Made by a program: the position numbers and the translations under genes
Part shown: positions 36,701 through 49,885 of the stretch, piece after piece
How the letters are laid out: the number at the start of each line of letters is the position of its first letter
How positions within the stretch are numbered: the stretch's first letter is position 1
Notes under the pieces: model-generated
The model's database searches: none
Seen by the model: only the letters and a program-made list of their open reading frames with translations
Told to the model about the DNA's origin: nothing
DNA from: Warburgia ugandensis
Lineage: Eukaryota; Streptophyta; Magnoliopsida; Canellales; Canellaceae
DNA: 64,000 nucleotides
Reading direction: 5' to 3'
Assembly: GCA_035236585.1 (NCBI GenBank)
Contig: CP141132.1
Span: 43,837,880-43,901,879 of the forward strand

Positions 36701-38755
36701 ACTATTACCTTCCACTCCTAAGCATAGTTATGGATTGGGTCTGTTCATGAAATGGCTTCTCGTTAGAGGTTGTTCCAATCTCATACTGGCCCTTAGTGTT
36801 GGGTAAAGGCTGACTAGGAAATTTTACCCTTTCCCTCTTAGTAAGAGAAGTAGCAATTTGACACATTTGGTGCTCTCCAACTTTGAAATAGATTGCAAGT
36901 GAGTTTGCATTATTTGTTTAAAATCATTTTGGAAATCTATGTATCTTACATAAACAAACTAAGGGTCTCTTCTAAAGATTATATCCTCTAGTGCAGAGGA
37001 AACTGCTGTGGTGACACAAGTTGCTATTGTAGAACTGGGGCTCTAAGGAAAGATTACTAAGGGGGATTTCAAATGGTCCTCCCTTATTATTATTTTGAGA
37101 CTATGAAAATTTTGGATGCTTAGCCCATTAGAATTATAAGTCTTAGAATAGGGATTATTGTTGCTAGTGTTTCTAAATGCATTCAATCCATTCACTTGCT
37201 CCCAACGGTATTCAAGGAATGCAGAGATGGACTGACACAGAGTAGTAAGGTTTGTTGTACTAGAACAAATTGGACAAACCTTAGGTGGAGGTTGCATTGT
37301 GGATTCTCTAGCCAACATAACTTCCCCAAAATCATTAAGATGACTACTAAATTATCCACCCTATATGTCAATGTGTCTAATTTGTTATAGAGGCCAAGAG
37401 TGGTCCCTATCTCATATATACCCTTTTCTTTAAAGGTTGTGGATATCTTTGTGTTCTAGTAGAATAATTCCATTATTGAGAATTTTCGAAAGTTTCAAAG
37501 AAGTTCCACACCACCACATCACTCTTGGCCATGAATGCCCCTTCACCACTTGCATCAATTTTACGATGGTTCTGTAGGGTCAATCCTTCATGGAAGTATT
37601 ATATTCGCTCCCATTTCTCAAAACCATGGTAAGGACATTTCAGTAATAAGTCCTTCCATTTCCTAACATTCATAAAAATTCTCACCCTCTATCTATTGAA
37701 AATTTATAATTTCTCTATAGAGGGCATTAGTTTTGTGCAAGGGAAAAATTTGTTCAGGAATTCTTTAAACAATTATTGCCAAGTAGTGATAGACCCTACT
37801 TCTAATGATTTCAGCCATGCCTTCACTTTATTGTTTAAAAGAAGAAAAAAATAGCCTCAAACTAATAGAGTCATCTGAAAATTTTTAATATTTAAATGTA
37901 GCACAAATGTCAAGGAATTCCTTAACATGGTGGTAGGGATCCTCTTTAACTAGACCATAAAAAGTTGGAAAAAATTAGATTTTAACTTAAAATGTCCTAC
38001 AATTGTTGTAGGTAACTCTATACACAATGGGGAGATAAGTTGTACTAGTGTTGAATAGTCTCTTAAAGGCTTAACGTCGACTACTTCATTGGCCATGTAT
38101 TTACCAAGGATATCTAGATCTTGAAGATTCTTAAGTCCTTGCTTAGTGATCTATTTGATCTCTTAGACTAAAAGTATTCTATTTGGATTCAGGGATCTAC
38201 TACCATAAATACACCAATGTATGGTGTACTAGAGTGTACTTTATGTATAATGAAAACAAGTTGTATATAACAAAAGAGAAGTTTCTCTTTTCTTTTTTAC
38301 TAACTAGATAATGCAAACAAGCTAAAAGGTTTATTTTTCTTGAATTTCTTTTTGGGAGATGCATTTACATTAATTATAACCTAAGTAGCTCATATCCTCT
38401 CTCTAACTTGATTACTACTTATCAATTAGATCTAAATATTAATCAACCACTTCACACCCTCATTAGTCAGTAGTGGATGATCTGAGTCATTGGACACGTT
38501 GACAGAGCTAGCCATTTAAATATCAATGCAGTTGATTAGATAATGGTAATTGGAGTGATAGAAATTCGTCTCTTTCCAAGAGGTTCCTATGAGCTCGTGG
38601 CCCATTATAATTCTCTCCTAATTGGTTTTTAATTAAATTATAGAGGCTAGAGTTGTGCATAAGGTGACCTAGGTGGGCCATGAGATGGGGATTAAATACA
38701 CCCTTGATCTTATAGAGGTAAGTGCCTTTACTAGTCAATTAAGCATTCCCAAGTC
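33790..38755 (-). mobile_element. Interior C of an Athila/Tat-like unit: 3' region, protease, gag and leader start
   Basis: On the minus strand: leader about 38755-38470, gag about 38200-36360, protease about 36350-35930, non-coding 3' region about 35900-33790. Gag shows the lineage's hallmark core near 37730-37860 (FPF, KAW and FPLHKTNAL motifs) and the PHHG motif near 37600. The protease fragment is described separately. As in interior A, nothing of RT, RNase H or integrase is present although both ends of the coding region are recognisable; this is the family's general structure rather than one local loss. It is decayed with many interruptions. Leader similarity to interior B stops near 38755. 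Confidence 0.75.
36069..36317 (-). pseudogene. Retropepsin (protease) fragment, Athila/Tat type
   Basis: Short fossil reading frame (82 residues) in interior C. It resembles the aspartic protease of Athila-type gag-protease proteins: a CDWG...LVLGSSINLLP stretch where the family has CDLGASINLMP, then GLGEM, then GVVEDVLVQVDKF and FPVDYLVLD. In living relatives the enzyme cuts the Gag polyprotein inside virus-like particles. Interior A has a weaker copy at about 11930-12320. Decayed; no host role is implied. Confidence 0.8.
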
Positions 38756-39548
38756 TCTTCAATTTCCAAGATCTAACAATTTTAATTCAAAGTTTTAATC
38801 TTAATCTCAATGATCTATGATTATTTTGGAGGGTTGGATGAGATACAATGACAAAATTCTTTAATATTAAGTTTTAGATCTCAATTTAAAAGTAATCATA
38901 TCATATATGAATTTAAATAATATTGAACATTATAAATCCAATTTCCTAGATTTAATCTCAATGATATTGATTATGTTGAGATGTTAGATAAGATTCAATG
39001 GTTTAATACTCTAATTATTTAATTAACGTCTCGAGTATGAGATTAAGTGTAAAACATTTTCATATCTAAATTAATGGACTGGCTGATCATTATGATCAAA
39101 ATTCAACATCCATGATTAAAAACATTTGGAATTGTATTAATTACCATATCAAGATTTGAATGTAAAATTGTATATTTGACATAAATTTTAAATTTTTGTT
39201 TCAATGAAATTGAGAAAAAAAATTTCATATCAATAACTAAATTTCATATAGTTTTAATTGACTAATTAACTTAATTGATCATGATTCATTAATTCATATC
39301 TAAGTTGTAACTAATTTATAACTTGGTTAAACTACTCATTTTATAAATATAGTTTAAGTAATTAATTAACTAACCTAGCTAACTAATCCTAACTAACTTA
39401 ATTAAACCTCATAATAAATAATAATTTTTTTGTCTAAAAATGTGTCATTTTATTTTGTTTACTTACCAAATTATAGTAGTTAAGTGAAAGGATGATTTTG
39501 TCACTGATAATTTTTGAAAATTTCATAATGAAAGTTTGGGATATTACA
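38756..39548 (-). mobile_element. Possible chromovirus-type LTR end fragment
   Basis: Very AT-rich. The right end GTTTGGGATATTACA reads in reverse TGTAATATCCCAAAC, the usual start of this LTR class (compare TGTAATATCCTCAAT at 57165 in reverse). The left end is not defined, and no PPT or target duplication was found. It may be the distal 3' LTR of the pol fossil to its right, or an independent fragment. Confidence 0.4.
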
Positions 39549-40600
39549 AGTCACAAGATTTTACTCCCCAAGCTTAGGAGTCAACTCCTCAAAGCAACCA
39601 TTCAAAATTCATATAGTTTTGTGGGTAGAAGTATACTCTTGCAGAGTCTACTAGTTGTTGCACACTTCTTTTATAAGTTGTAAGGCTCTCCAATTGCTAA
39701 ATTTGCACTCTAATAGTTATATATATTTCCCATTGACTACAAATGATTTATAATGGTCAAATAAAGAATTAAAGTTTATAAATTGAAGATTCATGTTATG
39801 AGAGCTTAGAAAGTTTCAAGCAACACTATTCTTTGTGAGAAACAGACTGACATGCTCAAATGCTTCATTTTCTCTCAGATTCCACTCTTTATTTTTTCTT
39901 CTTAAGTTACAAATCTTAGAGAGTGAAGTTTCCATCATATTATGTAAGGTAGATCTTCTATAAGTTCTCTTTACCTTGAGTGCACTATATTAATTGGTGG
40001 ACAAATATTACAAGGCTTGTAAAAGATGGAGCTTCTACAAGTGCTCTTTAGCTTGAGTGGCCAACATTGCATCAATTGGTAGATAAATCTTGAAAAGAAT
40101 AATAGAAACTCAAAGTAGGGATAGCTTTAAGAGAGAGGAAGTAGATGCCAAGATTGGGTTAGTCCAACCTTTTTAAATCTAATTTGCTTTATGTTACTTT
40201 CCTTACTGCAATTATTTGTGTTAAGATCGTTCTAAAGCTTGAAAAAGAGTTTTCAAACTTAGGATTTCTTCACTTGTTTAATTCAAACACTCCCACCCTA
40301 AACCATTCACTTGGGACCACACAATTATGAATGAATGCCCCATTCACAAGATATAATCCAACAAAAGTAATACAAAACTAAAAGATCCATGGTTCCCTTG
40401 TTGAAATTCATTTTGACCAAGTTTTGGAGTGGGAAAAGAAAAAGAAAGAAAAGAAAAAAGGAATAGCTACATACTTAAAATTTTCTTTAGGAATTTGATA
40501 CTAAAGTTTAATGGAAGAACTTTAAGACACTCTTGAGAAATACATTTGATGTTAGCTAATAGGGAAGCATGTGTACAAGCTCGTAATGAGGCTTCATCAT
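39549..40600. other. Unassigned, LTR-like sequence
   Basis: No gene seen. Around 39970-40330 phrases such as CTCTTTAGCTTGAGTGGCCAAC, AAGTAGATGCCAAGATTGGG and CTTAGGATTTCTTCACTTG followed by AATTCAAACACTCCC resemble the 3' end of some plant Ty1/copia LTRs, by memory only. 40420-40470 is purine-rich. Boundaries and family are uncertain. Confidence 0.3.
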
Positions 40601-43402
40601 GGATTTTTTAGCACCTTTCTATATGAGCAATGAAGAACTAAATGAGCACAATTTGTAGTACTTAGGCTTCATGTATAACTTTAGATCCACATGGCTTCTT
40701 CTACTAAGCAGTTCTACTAAAGGACTTTGAGTAGTGAAAATCTCCTTATTCCTCAATCTCTAAACCTTTCTATCTAAGATTCATATCAACATAGTCTCAA
40801 AAGTCATATCTAACTATAGCTCCATCAACACTTGCTCCAACATATGTGTATTATCAGGAAAGTACTTTTCCAGCATGGAAACATGGAATACATTGTGGAT
40901 TTCTGACAACCATGGGGGTAAAGCTAGTCTATATCCCACTGCTCCAATCTTGCCCAAGATTTCAGAAGGACCTATGTATAGAGGGCTTAGTTTTTCCTAT
41001 GACCCAAATCTAATGACTCATTTGTTTGGTGAAACCTTTAGGAATACATGATCACCAACTTCGAATTCTAGATCCCCACACTTCTTATTGGCATAACTCT
41101 TTTGCCTACTTTGAGCTATGAGAAGCCTCTTCTTGATCAATCTCACCTTATTGGCACCTTGTTCCACTAACTCATATTGAATAATATTATTCTCTCTAAC
41201 CTCATTCTAGTAGGCAAGTGAACGACGTAGCCTCCCATACAGTGCCTCATAAGGAGCCATACCGATGCTTGAGTGTAAATTATTATTATAAGCAAACTCA
41301 ATCAAAGGTAGATGTTTGACCTAGTTTCCCTTCCAATCAATTGTATAAGTTCTCAACATATCCTTCAGCATCTGGATTATCCTCTTAAACTAACCATATG
41401 TCTAAGGATGAAAGGAGTTGCTGAAACTTAGCAATGATCCCAATGACTATTGTACACACCTTCAGAACTGAGAAGTGAACATGCTATCCCTATGGGATGT
41501 AATGGTAATTAGTATTCCATGTAGCCTTACAATCTCCATAATATATAATTGAGCTACATCGTTTGTAGGTTGGTTCCTGTGGATAAGGAGAAAATGCACC
41601 AATTTTGTCAACCAATCCACTATCACCCAGATCATATTGTGTCCACTCATTGTCTGCACTTTGAAGTCTATAGCGATGAGGTCCTACTTCTACTCCAGAA
41701 CCTCAAGGGGTTGCACTATTCCTATTGGCCTTTAGTGCTCAACCTTTACATACTGACATGTAAGGCATCTCTCTACATGTTCCCCTATGTCCTTCATGCC
41801 ATTCCACTAGAATTATCTCTTTAAATCCTAGTACATCTTTGTATCACCTAGATGGATAGTGTACTACAACTGGTGTGCATCTCTAAGAATTTTCTTTCTC
41901 AATTCTACATCTACTAGCCCCACCAATCATTACTATAACCTCACTTCTACCTCTCTAGTTAACCCTGGTTTCCCTACCAATGCTTGTGTCCCTACATTGT
42001 CCACCTGTATATGCAAAACCCTTTCAACCATGGTAGATTTTTCACTGCTAAGTTTGCAACAGATGATCTCACCTATCGAATCTCTAGCTTGCACCTAGCC
42101 ACTTCCTCAAACAACCTCCACTACTTTGATAACATACTAGTAATCCTTCCTTGAGTCTTCCTACTCAATGAATTGTCCACCCATTAGCCTTTTACAAATG
42201 GTACTGTACAATGAGATAATAATCCTTCAAGTATTTTATCCATATCTATTGCCTCGTATTCAAATCTTCTAATGAGAAAATATACTTGAGACTTTTTATG
42301 GTTAGTGAATATACCAAAATTCTCACCATAAAGCTAATGTATCCATATTTTCAAAGAAAATGTGCCTATTGCAAGCTCAAGATCATGGATCAGATAATTT
42401 ACCTCATGCTTCTTCAACTATCTAGAGGCATAGACAATTACCTTCCTGTTTTACATCAACGCACATCTCAGTCCTTTGCCTATGGCATAACTATATAAAA
42501 CAAAGCCTCCATTGCCCAATGGTAAAGCGAACACTGGGGTAGTGGTCAGCTTCCTCTTCAACTCTTGAAAGGTTTCTTCATTAGCATCATCCTAAATGAA
42601 TCTAACATCCTTCCTAGTTAACTTTGTCAATGCCAGAGTAATTCATAAAAACCTTCTATGAATTTATGGTAGTATCCTACAAGATAGAAAAATCCATATC
42701 TGAGTCACTATCTCAGGTGTCTCCCACCTTTGCTAGGTCCACTACAACATCATTCTTAGATATAACATGACCTAGAAAGGTAACCTCTTTGAGCTAAAAT
42801 TTGGATTTGCTAAACTTTGCATATAATTGATGGTCATGGAGTGTATTTCAGTATAATGTGTAAGTGTTCCCTATACTCTTCATGACTCTCCAAATACACC
42901 AGAATATCATCTGAGAACTCTATAACAAACTTACCCAAGAAGGTCTTAAACACCCTATTCATCAAATCCATAAAAGCAAATAGGGCATTCGTCAACTCAA
43001 ATGGCATAACTTTGAACTCATAGCGCCTTATCTAGTTCTAAACACTATTTTTTGGATGCCTTCCTCTATAATTCATAGCTGGTGATATCCAAATCTTAGA
43101 TCAATGATAAAAGGTACTCTAGTCGATTGTAGCTAACCAAACAAATCATCAATATAGGATAGTGAATATTTGTTCTTAATAGTGACCCCATTCAACATTG
43201 TATAATTTACATAGAGTCTCATCAACCCATCCTTCTTCATAACAAAAAGGACCGATGCTCCTCAAGGTGACACCAGGGTCTAATGAACCATTTGCCCAAT
43301 AACTCATGTATATGTTCTTGTAAATCCTTCAACTTAGTTGGAGCCATCTTATAGGGTTCCTTGGAGATAGCCATCATGCCTGGTAAGATGTCAATGGTAG
43401 AG
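40600..43402 (-). mobile_element. Chromovirus (Tekay/Del type) pol fossil, main part
   Basis: Minus-strand domain order from right to left: RT about 43400-42700, RNase H about 42700-42150, integrase HHCC about 41880-41830, integrase core about 41700-41330, GPY/F-type C-terminus about 41080-40850, chromodomain-like tail about 40800-40640 (ILDRK and RLRNKEI motifs). The integrase piece at 41462-41659 has the VIVDWLTK...HFL and EIVRLHGI motifs of the family; RT shows PISK-type ISKEPYKMAPT near 43340. Heavily decayed with many interruptions. gag and most of the protease are absent on the right, where another LTR begins. The pol continues at 46474-46717 beyond an inserted LTR. Confidence 0.85.
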
Positions 43403-43872
43403 TGATATACATAGAAATATTACATATGATATCCCTATATTTAGCAAGTTTTTACCCTTGATTGAACTTATATATTACTAAGTAGGATTTATTTCACATT
43501 TTGCAAGATTAGGGTAAAACAGAGAGAACTATTATTTTTAGAAACTCAAAACCTTGAAGGAAAGTTATTCCATAATTCCACCATTCCAGCAAAACCATGG
43601 ACCTGCATGACAAGAACTAAGAGGTTAAGAAATTTAGAATCCTGAGGGAGTGTCATTATGAAATTCAACAATGTTAGAAATCCTAAGGGCATCAACTGAT
43701 TTTATCCATGCAAGAGAGGGTGCACTTATCAAAAGACAAGGTCACAAGCTTCTCATGCATGCATTCCACCACCTTTAGAGGGCTTTTAAGTGAAGCTAAA
43801 TTTACATATAATCAAGGCACATGTGCATGGACAACTAAGCAGAATCCAGGACCCATTGGCATACTACTCTCA

Positions 43873-43916
<44 letters not shown>

Positions 43917-46473
43917 AAAGGGACCCCCATGCATTACACATTTTTTCCTATAAGAGAGGACATGTTATAAACTCAACTACATGTGATTTTTATGGAGAAA
44001 ATGTATGAAAATAAAAAGAAGAAAAACATGAAAAGGAGAGACGATGAAAGGAAAAATTACAATCATGGTTGATCTAGACTTTTGAAGGATTAAAGACTAA
44101 GATATACTATGCATTAGGTTAATCCTAAGAGGCATCCAATAAGAAGCAACCTATAAGAGAGAATCAAGGAAACACCAATGTGGACCAATGAAAATCAAGC
44201 TTACAAGAAGACCAGAATGGAAGGCGATTGGTGGAGATTTTTCCTATGGGCTGCCCAAAACTTTTTAAGAAACAACACATTGGAACCAAAGGGGTGAAAA
44301 TATATTTTCGGGGAGGAAAGGTAGGTGGGCCAGAATGGAGCTTGAATTATGATTGATTAGAGAAAATAATGGTGGACTGTGTAGAACTTTAAGAGCAGAA
44401 AATGTGTACACTCAGGAGGAATCTAAGTAAAGGAAAAAACATTCATTTTTTGAAGGAATGGTAGACAAAATCCTAGCCATCCATTCCAGGTTGTGCTTCG
44501 TCCTATGGATAGACCAAAAAGTAAGAAAAGAAGAAAGAATGGTGAGATTTGATTTGCAAAAGAGAAAGGAAAGTAATGAAATTTTTTTACATGATTTACA
44601 AGGAAAATAGATGTGTAATTCAAAGGAGGGAAAGGGAGGATGAGAAGAAAGAAAAAAAATGGATAAAAGGTAGGGAGATAAGGGAAATTTGAAGGAGGTT
44701 TCCTATAAGGTGATTGGCCAGAGGGAAAGGATAGGAAAGAAGCAAGTTTGTGTTATTTGGGATAGAAACAAGAAAAAATTATAAATATAGCACAAAGGGT
44801 GACATCCAAGCCATTTAGAAATTTCCACTCCCTTGTACTTGGATGTGTAATTCAAAAAAGAGGGGAAATTTGGGACATCTAAAGGAGAAGAGAAGTAAAG
44901 TATTATGCAATAATTCATCTATGGGAGGTGAGTCTAATCCATTCTTCTTTGATTGATTTCACACCTAGTCTTCTTAGCACTCTCATTTTCCTTAGTTTTT
45001 CATTCTTCTAATCCCTTTATTCCATCTATATTTAATCCAACTTCACACCTTTCTATCTTGTATTTCCTTTCTATCCATTCCTTTCTCCCTGACAAGCACA
45101 CATTCTGGCTTTTACTTTCTCATATTTTTTATTCCATTCTCTCTCGTCTCACTCACTATTCAACACCTTGAACGTTTTCCCTTCACTTCTATCATTTCCA
45201 CACCCTTACTTTCCTATCATCATATCATCTTCACTTTATCTTCACCCCTCATTCATTCCATTGGTTCTTTTACGCGTGTTTTCATCATTCCATCATCCTC
45301 CCATTTTACACAGATTTTTCTTCTTATTTCACATTTTTGCCCTTAACATCCCATCATATCATCTTATATTGTGTGTACTTTTCTTACCATTTTCTTCTTA
45401 TTTACACATAAAAAGCATATCTCTCTTTGCCTCTCAAAAGTTATGTGCACACTACTTTGTTTACACACATAAAGTTTTTGAGTTGTGGGTCATTTCTCTC
45501 CTCAAGGAATTGGCTATTAGGGAACATCCTCTAGACTTGTTAAGTGAAACAACAAGTGTAAAACATTTTTTTGGAAGAAGAAAAGATGGTGGTGGTATGA
45601 TTTGGAATAGCTTGAAGTCAAATTATGCTCAATGACACAACAACTTCATATGATAATTTTCCTCTTCATAGGACTTTTTATTTTGGTTTTTGCTATGTAC
45701 TTGTTGTAATTCATTCATTTGAATTAATGCAAAGTTTTTAATTAGTTGTTTTATTTATTTTTGTAGTACTTGAAATTTTTTTAGCAATTAATGTTTCATA
45801 TATTTTTGTAGTTTTTAATTATTATTGCTTAGAATACTTTAATAGATTTAAATTTTTGTAGTTTAAGTTACAAACATGAGTAGCTATTTTTTTTCCCTAT
45901 CATTGGGATAAATGCAATGCATTGAATTTATTTATAATTAAGTAAATTTGGCCTTAGAATGTGTTTAATAATATTTTAAAGATTTAAGCAACTAATTTAT
46001 ATATCTTGTGATATTTTTACATAGGGAATATCTTGTATTTCATATGATAAAAATACTTGATATGTTAGATTAGTATAATTTGATATACAAAAATGTTTTA
46101 TAGTCTGTGACCTAAAATGATAGACTATGCTTTGAGTACGTATATTAAATTACGTTAAGTCTAGAAAATCTATAAATTAAAGCTTTTAAAGAAAAACCTT
46201 CCATGAGTAGTAAAAATTCTCAATTACTAGATTATAGAAATATTTGATTTCATTCTAATGGATTCTAACACCCTAAGCTTTATTTTGAGCGATTTTATCA
46301 CTTTTAGTAATTTTTATAATTAAGTTTGGTTGGATAGGTTAAAGTAGATTAAAATATATTTTAGTTGAAATGTTGTGACAATCCAAAAAAATTGAGTCCA
46401 CATGGGATCTACTAGTATTTCCCCTAACTATTCTATAGTGGACCCATCCACTTGCAATAATATTTAAAATACA
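43403..46473 (+). mobile_element. Solo LTR of the Athila/Tat-like family in opposite orientation, inside chromovirus pol
   Basis: Starts TGATATACATAGAAATATTAC and ends TTTAAAATACA. These match the two ends of LTR-b in reverse (its outer end at 16152, its U5 end at 12899), and 46280-46370 matches the reverse of 13000-13130. Length 3071 bp against 3254 bp for LTR-b. It splits the RT region cleanly; flanks read GTAGA on the left and GTAAA on the right, a 5-bp duplication with one difference. No interior or second LTR is seen. Open frames inside (45168-45635, 155 residues; 44953-45171) are Ser/Phe/Pro-rich low-complexity readings of the pyrimidine-rich LTR, not genes. Confidence 0.85.
43877..43913. 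repeat. (CT)n microsatellite
   Basis: 37 bp of CT in the solo LTR. Confidence 0.95.
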
Positions 46474-46717
46474 CTGTAAAGTCTATCTCTTGTTTCGGTG
46501 GGAACACTAACAACTCCTTGGGAAGTACATCCAACAATTCATGTACTACTTCCACCTCTTCCAACTTAGGCTTTTCTACCTCAACAACCTCCACTTTGGC
46601 CAGGAAGGCCTGATATCACTTGGCAATATATTTGATGGCCTTGAGTGTTGAAATCACACATGCCCTTATGAAATCTTCTCTCTCATAAAGAGATTCCTAC
46701 CTTTCCCAATATACTAA
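46474..46717 (-). mobile_element. Chromovirus pol fossil, protease-RT joint (continuation)
   Basis: Minus strand carries the linker between protease and RT typical of Ty3/gypsy: a QAFLA motif, then VVHELLDVLP and FPPKQEIDFT, matching the family pattern of a (D/E)FPDVFPEEL...PP.REI(D/E)F block. The adjoining RT lies on the other side of the inserted solo LTR. It ends abruptly at 46718 where another LTR starts. Confidence 0.85.
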
Positions 46718-47140
46718 TGTGGCAACCTGGGTTTTTAAATAGCTTTTTCTAAATTCTTTTTGAAATGTGAGGCCTCTAAGTAAAATTCTTTTGAAAAAAC
46801 AAATGGTAGAAATCAATATATTACATTCTTTTTTAAGATATTTTCTAAACACTGGAGTATCATTTCATTTACAAAACATGGATTATGTGGTAAAAATAGA
46901 ATGCTAATTTTTACCAAATATTCGATAGAGTTTTCTCTTCTTTTTTTTATCCCACACATTTAATGCATGCTATGTGATCACCTAATAAACACAATTTTCC
47001 ATCCATTCAACTTTACAACATTCAGAGATGATATATGTACACAAGACTAACTTTCATCACCCAGGACTTCCAGTCACAATACAATCACACAAGTTTTCAT
47101 AATAATTACATGTCCATACTTGTTCAAAATACAAGTACAA

Positions 47141-47169
47141 TCTCTCTCTCACTCTCACTCTCTCTCACT
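47141..47169. repeat. Imperfect (CT)n microsatellite
   Basis: TCTCTCTCTCACTCTCACTC-type run of about 29 bp in the LTR. Confidence 0.85.
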
Positions 47170-47652
47170 CTTATGAATTACAACATTTTTAGTTCGAATC
47201 ATGACTTACCTTTCCATGCCAAAATCTTATGTACTCTTCTTCTACTTGAACAACAACTCCTATGACTTTGGATTCCTCTGATCTGAGATGCTATAAACAA
47301 TTACAATATCTCAACAAGCTAGTGCTTGTGTAGGTGGAATAAAATGCAACCATATATAAGGAAAATCATGGTTTTTCTATTTAAATCAAATTTCATGCTG
47401 CATCATGAGAAACTATAATCATTTATAATTTAAATTGAAATAACTCAAGTATTCATAAAAATCATGAATTCATGACACATTCCCATGTATTTATGCTTGA
47501 ACATTTTTGCTTGAATACAAGACACATATATACATGTCAAACTCACATTTAAATGTGAAATCACAACCACCACATGTGAGTCAAAAATAACACCCATGAG
47601 TAGCCCAATTTTAATTGTTCTTGTGAAACAATTAGTTTATAGTCCTACAAGG

Positions 47653-47913
47653 CTTACAAATTGTCTGATTTTACCTATGATTCACAATCTTACAACTCTT
47701 GTGAGCCATCTGGTCTTACATGTATACAATAGTCTTCAACTCTTACAAGTCATGTGATATTATCTGACCATAGTCTTCTACTCTCACAAGTCATCTGATA
47801 TTACCTAAGTACCACAATCTTTAACTCTTACACGATGTCTAATATTACATATTTGCTACAATCTTCAATTCTTACAAGTCATCTGATATTACCTGTGTGC
47901 CACAGTTTTCAAC
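47653..47913. repeat. Degenerate tandem array, about six 44-bp units
   Basis: Units share CTTACAAGTCATCTGATATTAC-like sequence, a CACAATCTTCAACTC-like second half, and a period of about 42-47 bp. Not seen in the other LTR copies of the family. Confidence 0.8.
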
Positions 47914-49645
47914 TTTTCTTACTTAACTCAAGATGAATAACATGCACTTATGCATAAACATTTTAATCATCATTCAAATACAACATAGATATTTACTTCA
48001 TTCATCACATAATCTAATGAAAATCATTATAAAAATCAAATTTCAAATTTACTAAAAAATATATAATCTTAATTCCATCTACCTTTGATTTAACACTTCT
48101 AATTTGCTAACAGGAATAACAATTTATTTAACATTCACTCACAATGAATTACACCTCTATAACAACATAAATACAAATTTAGATCTATTATCTAAGTTTT
48201 CTCTTAATTTTTCATGGTCTAGAATTTTCTCTAGGTTTGTCACTGGCACTGATCAACACAGGGCAACATGATCATGGTCATTCATAGCATTGATCACATT
48301 TCATTGACTATTGATAGTTAATTGAATGATCAATAGTTATCGAATTACTAAATCCACACCATTACTAATTGATTGGTAGTCCACATCTCTCCTTAAACAT
48401 TTGGAGTTACTAACCCATGAGATTAAAAGTTACTTTTCTAGATTAGTGGTCATAAACTCTCGATCCACTACTAGATTAGTGGAACCCTGTACCAATATTA
48501 AGCCCATCTAGCTTTTAAAACAAATCATGTGAATGGAAAATATGTAATACATTCTTAAATCATGCATTTTAAATGACTGACATGCACTTTTAACCCATGA
48601 AATCATAATATAACAATTTTCATATATAAAAATATCACATTTTTATTTCATAAATCATGTCATAAACATTGCATGTATAATATTGCATAATAATCACCTT
48701 TTATGAATAAACCATGTAATTCAAATCTCATGGAGTTATCAAAGTCATATCATGATACATTAAAGATCATGCTATTTTGAAAATTAGCATCTTAGATTCC
48801 ACCTACCTTGAATATGGCAATCAAAATCTTTAGAATGATCAATAGTCTCAATTTTGTATCAATAGGTGTATATGTCAAGTCATACATATATTTCTAGTTA
48901 ATCACTTACAATTTCTAATTCATTACTCATCTAGTCATTGAATGTCATTAAATATGATGATCTTGCCCTTACGGACCTCTGATCCTATGTACATCTCTTT
49001 ATTTTTGTAATATCCTCAAATCTTGGCAGTTGATTAAAGGTCAATGGTTCGGATCATCCAATTATTATCAACTTATATTGATCTCAGCCTGACCTATAAT
49101 CTATTTCATTTTTCTACATTTGACCTATTAATCTAATAGTCAATTAAATTCTAATCAATCAGAGCAATAGTTCCAAGTCCCCCTAATATCAAATCTTCAA
49201 ATATAAGGCCATCAGAACAATCTAACCATTAGATTAATCTAATTGATATTATAAATAGCCCAATTGTTCTTTCCCAAGTTTTAATCCATTCTAATCTTGT
49301 TTATTTTCTAGAATGTCTATAATTTATAGGGAATAATAAAATAAAATAAATTTTAAATAAGACTTGGTAGTGGGCTTACCTCTAATTACTTAAATCCATG
49401 TATTACATTGTGTCTAATGTGGCTTGATCTAGTTTGATCACCTTTGACCCAAAAATTCAAGAATGAATGGCTTAGATCAAGTGTTTTGATTGTTGAAAGG
49501 GGAAATAGAGCACCCATTTGGGAAAATTTGGGTTCTAGTAATCAATGAATGGTTAGATCATAATGTAAGATTAGATTAGTAGTGGATCAAATGATCCATT
49601 GCTAGATCTATGGTCAGATCTAAATGGAAGCTCAAATCTATTGCT

Positions 49646-49885
49646 GATCTAGGTGTTAGGTGGTTGATTCATGGTTAGATCATTACAAGGGGAAGAATTG
49701 GTTATTGATCTAGCATTTGATGATAGATCGATGGCTAAATCGTGATGGACAGTCAAATCAGTCACAGATCTAGTATTCAAGGATTGATCAATGGCCTGAT
49801 AGTAATAGATGATCAAATCCATTATAGATCTGCCAAATAGGAGATAGATCAACAGTTAGATTTTTCACAGATTTTCCACATTGGA
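49646..49885. repeat. Tandem array, about four 60-bp units
   Basis: Units start GATCTAGG at 49646, GATCTAGC at 49707, GATCTAGT at 49767 and GATCTGCC at 49827, each with a GATAGATCGATGGCTA-like middle. Because 60 is a multiple of three, the minus frame 49852-49649 reads as roughly 20-residue repeats; this is a by-product, not a recognised gene. Confidence 0.8.

Noticed and set aside
45168-45635. 155-residue plus frame, possible secreted or membrane protein
   Set aside because: Hydrophobic and Ser/Pro/His-rich reading of pyrimidine-rich LTR sequence; lies wholly inside the solo LTR and has no domain.
47653-47913. CRISPR-like repeat-spacer array
   Set aside because: Units are contiguous and degenerate with no unique spacers, in a plant retroelement LTR.
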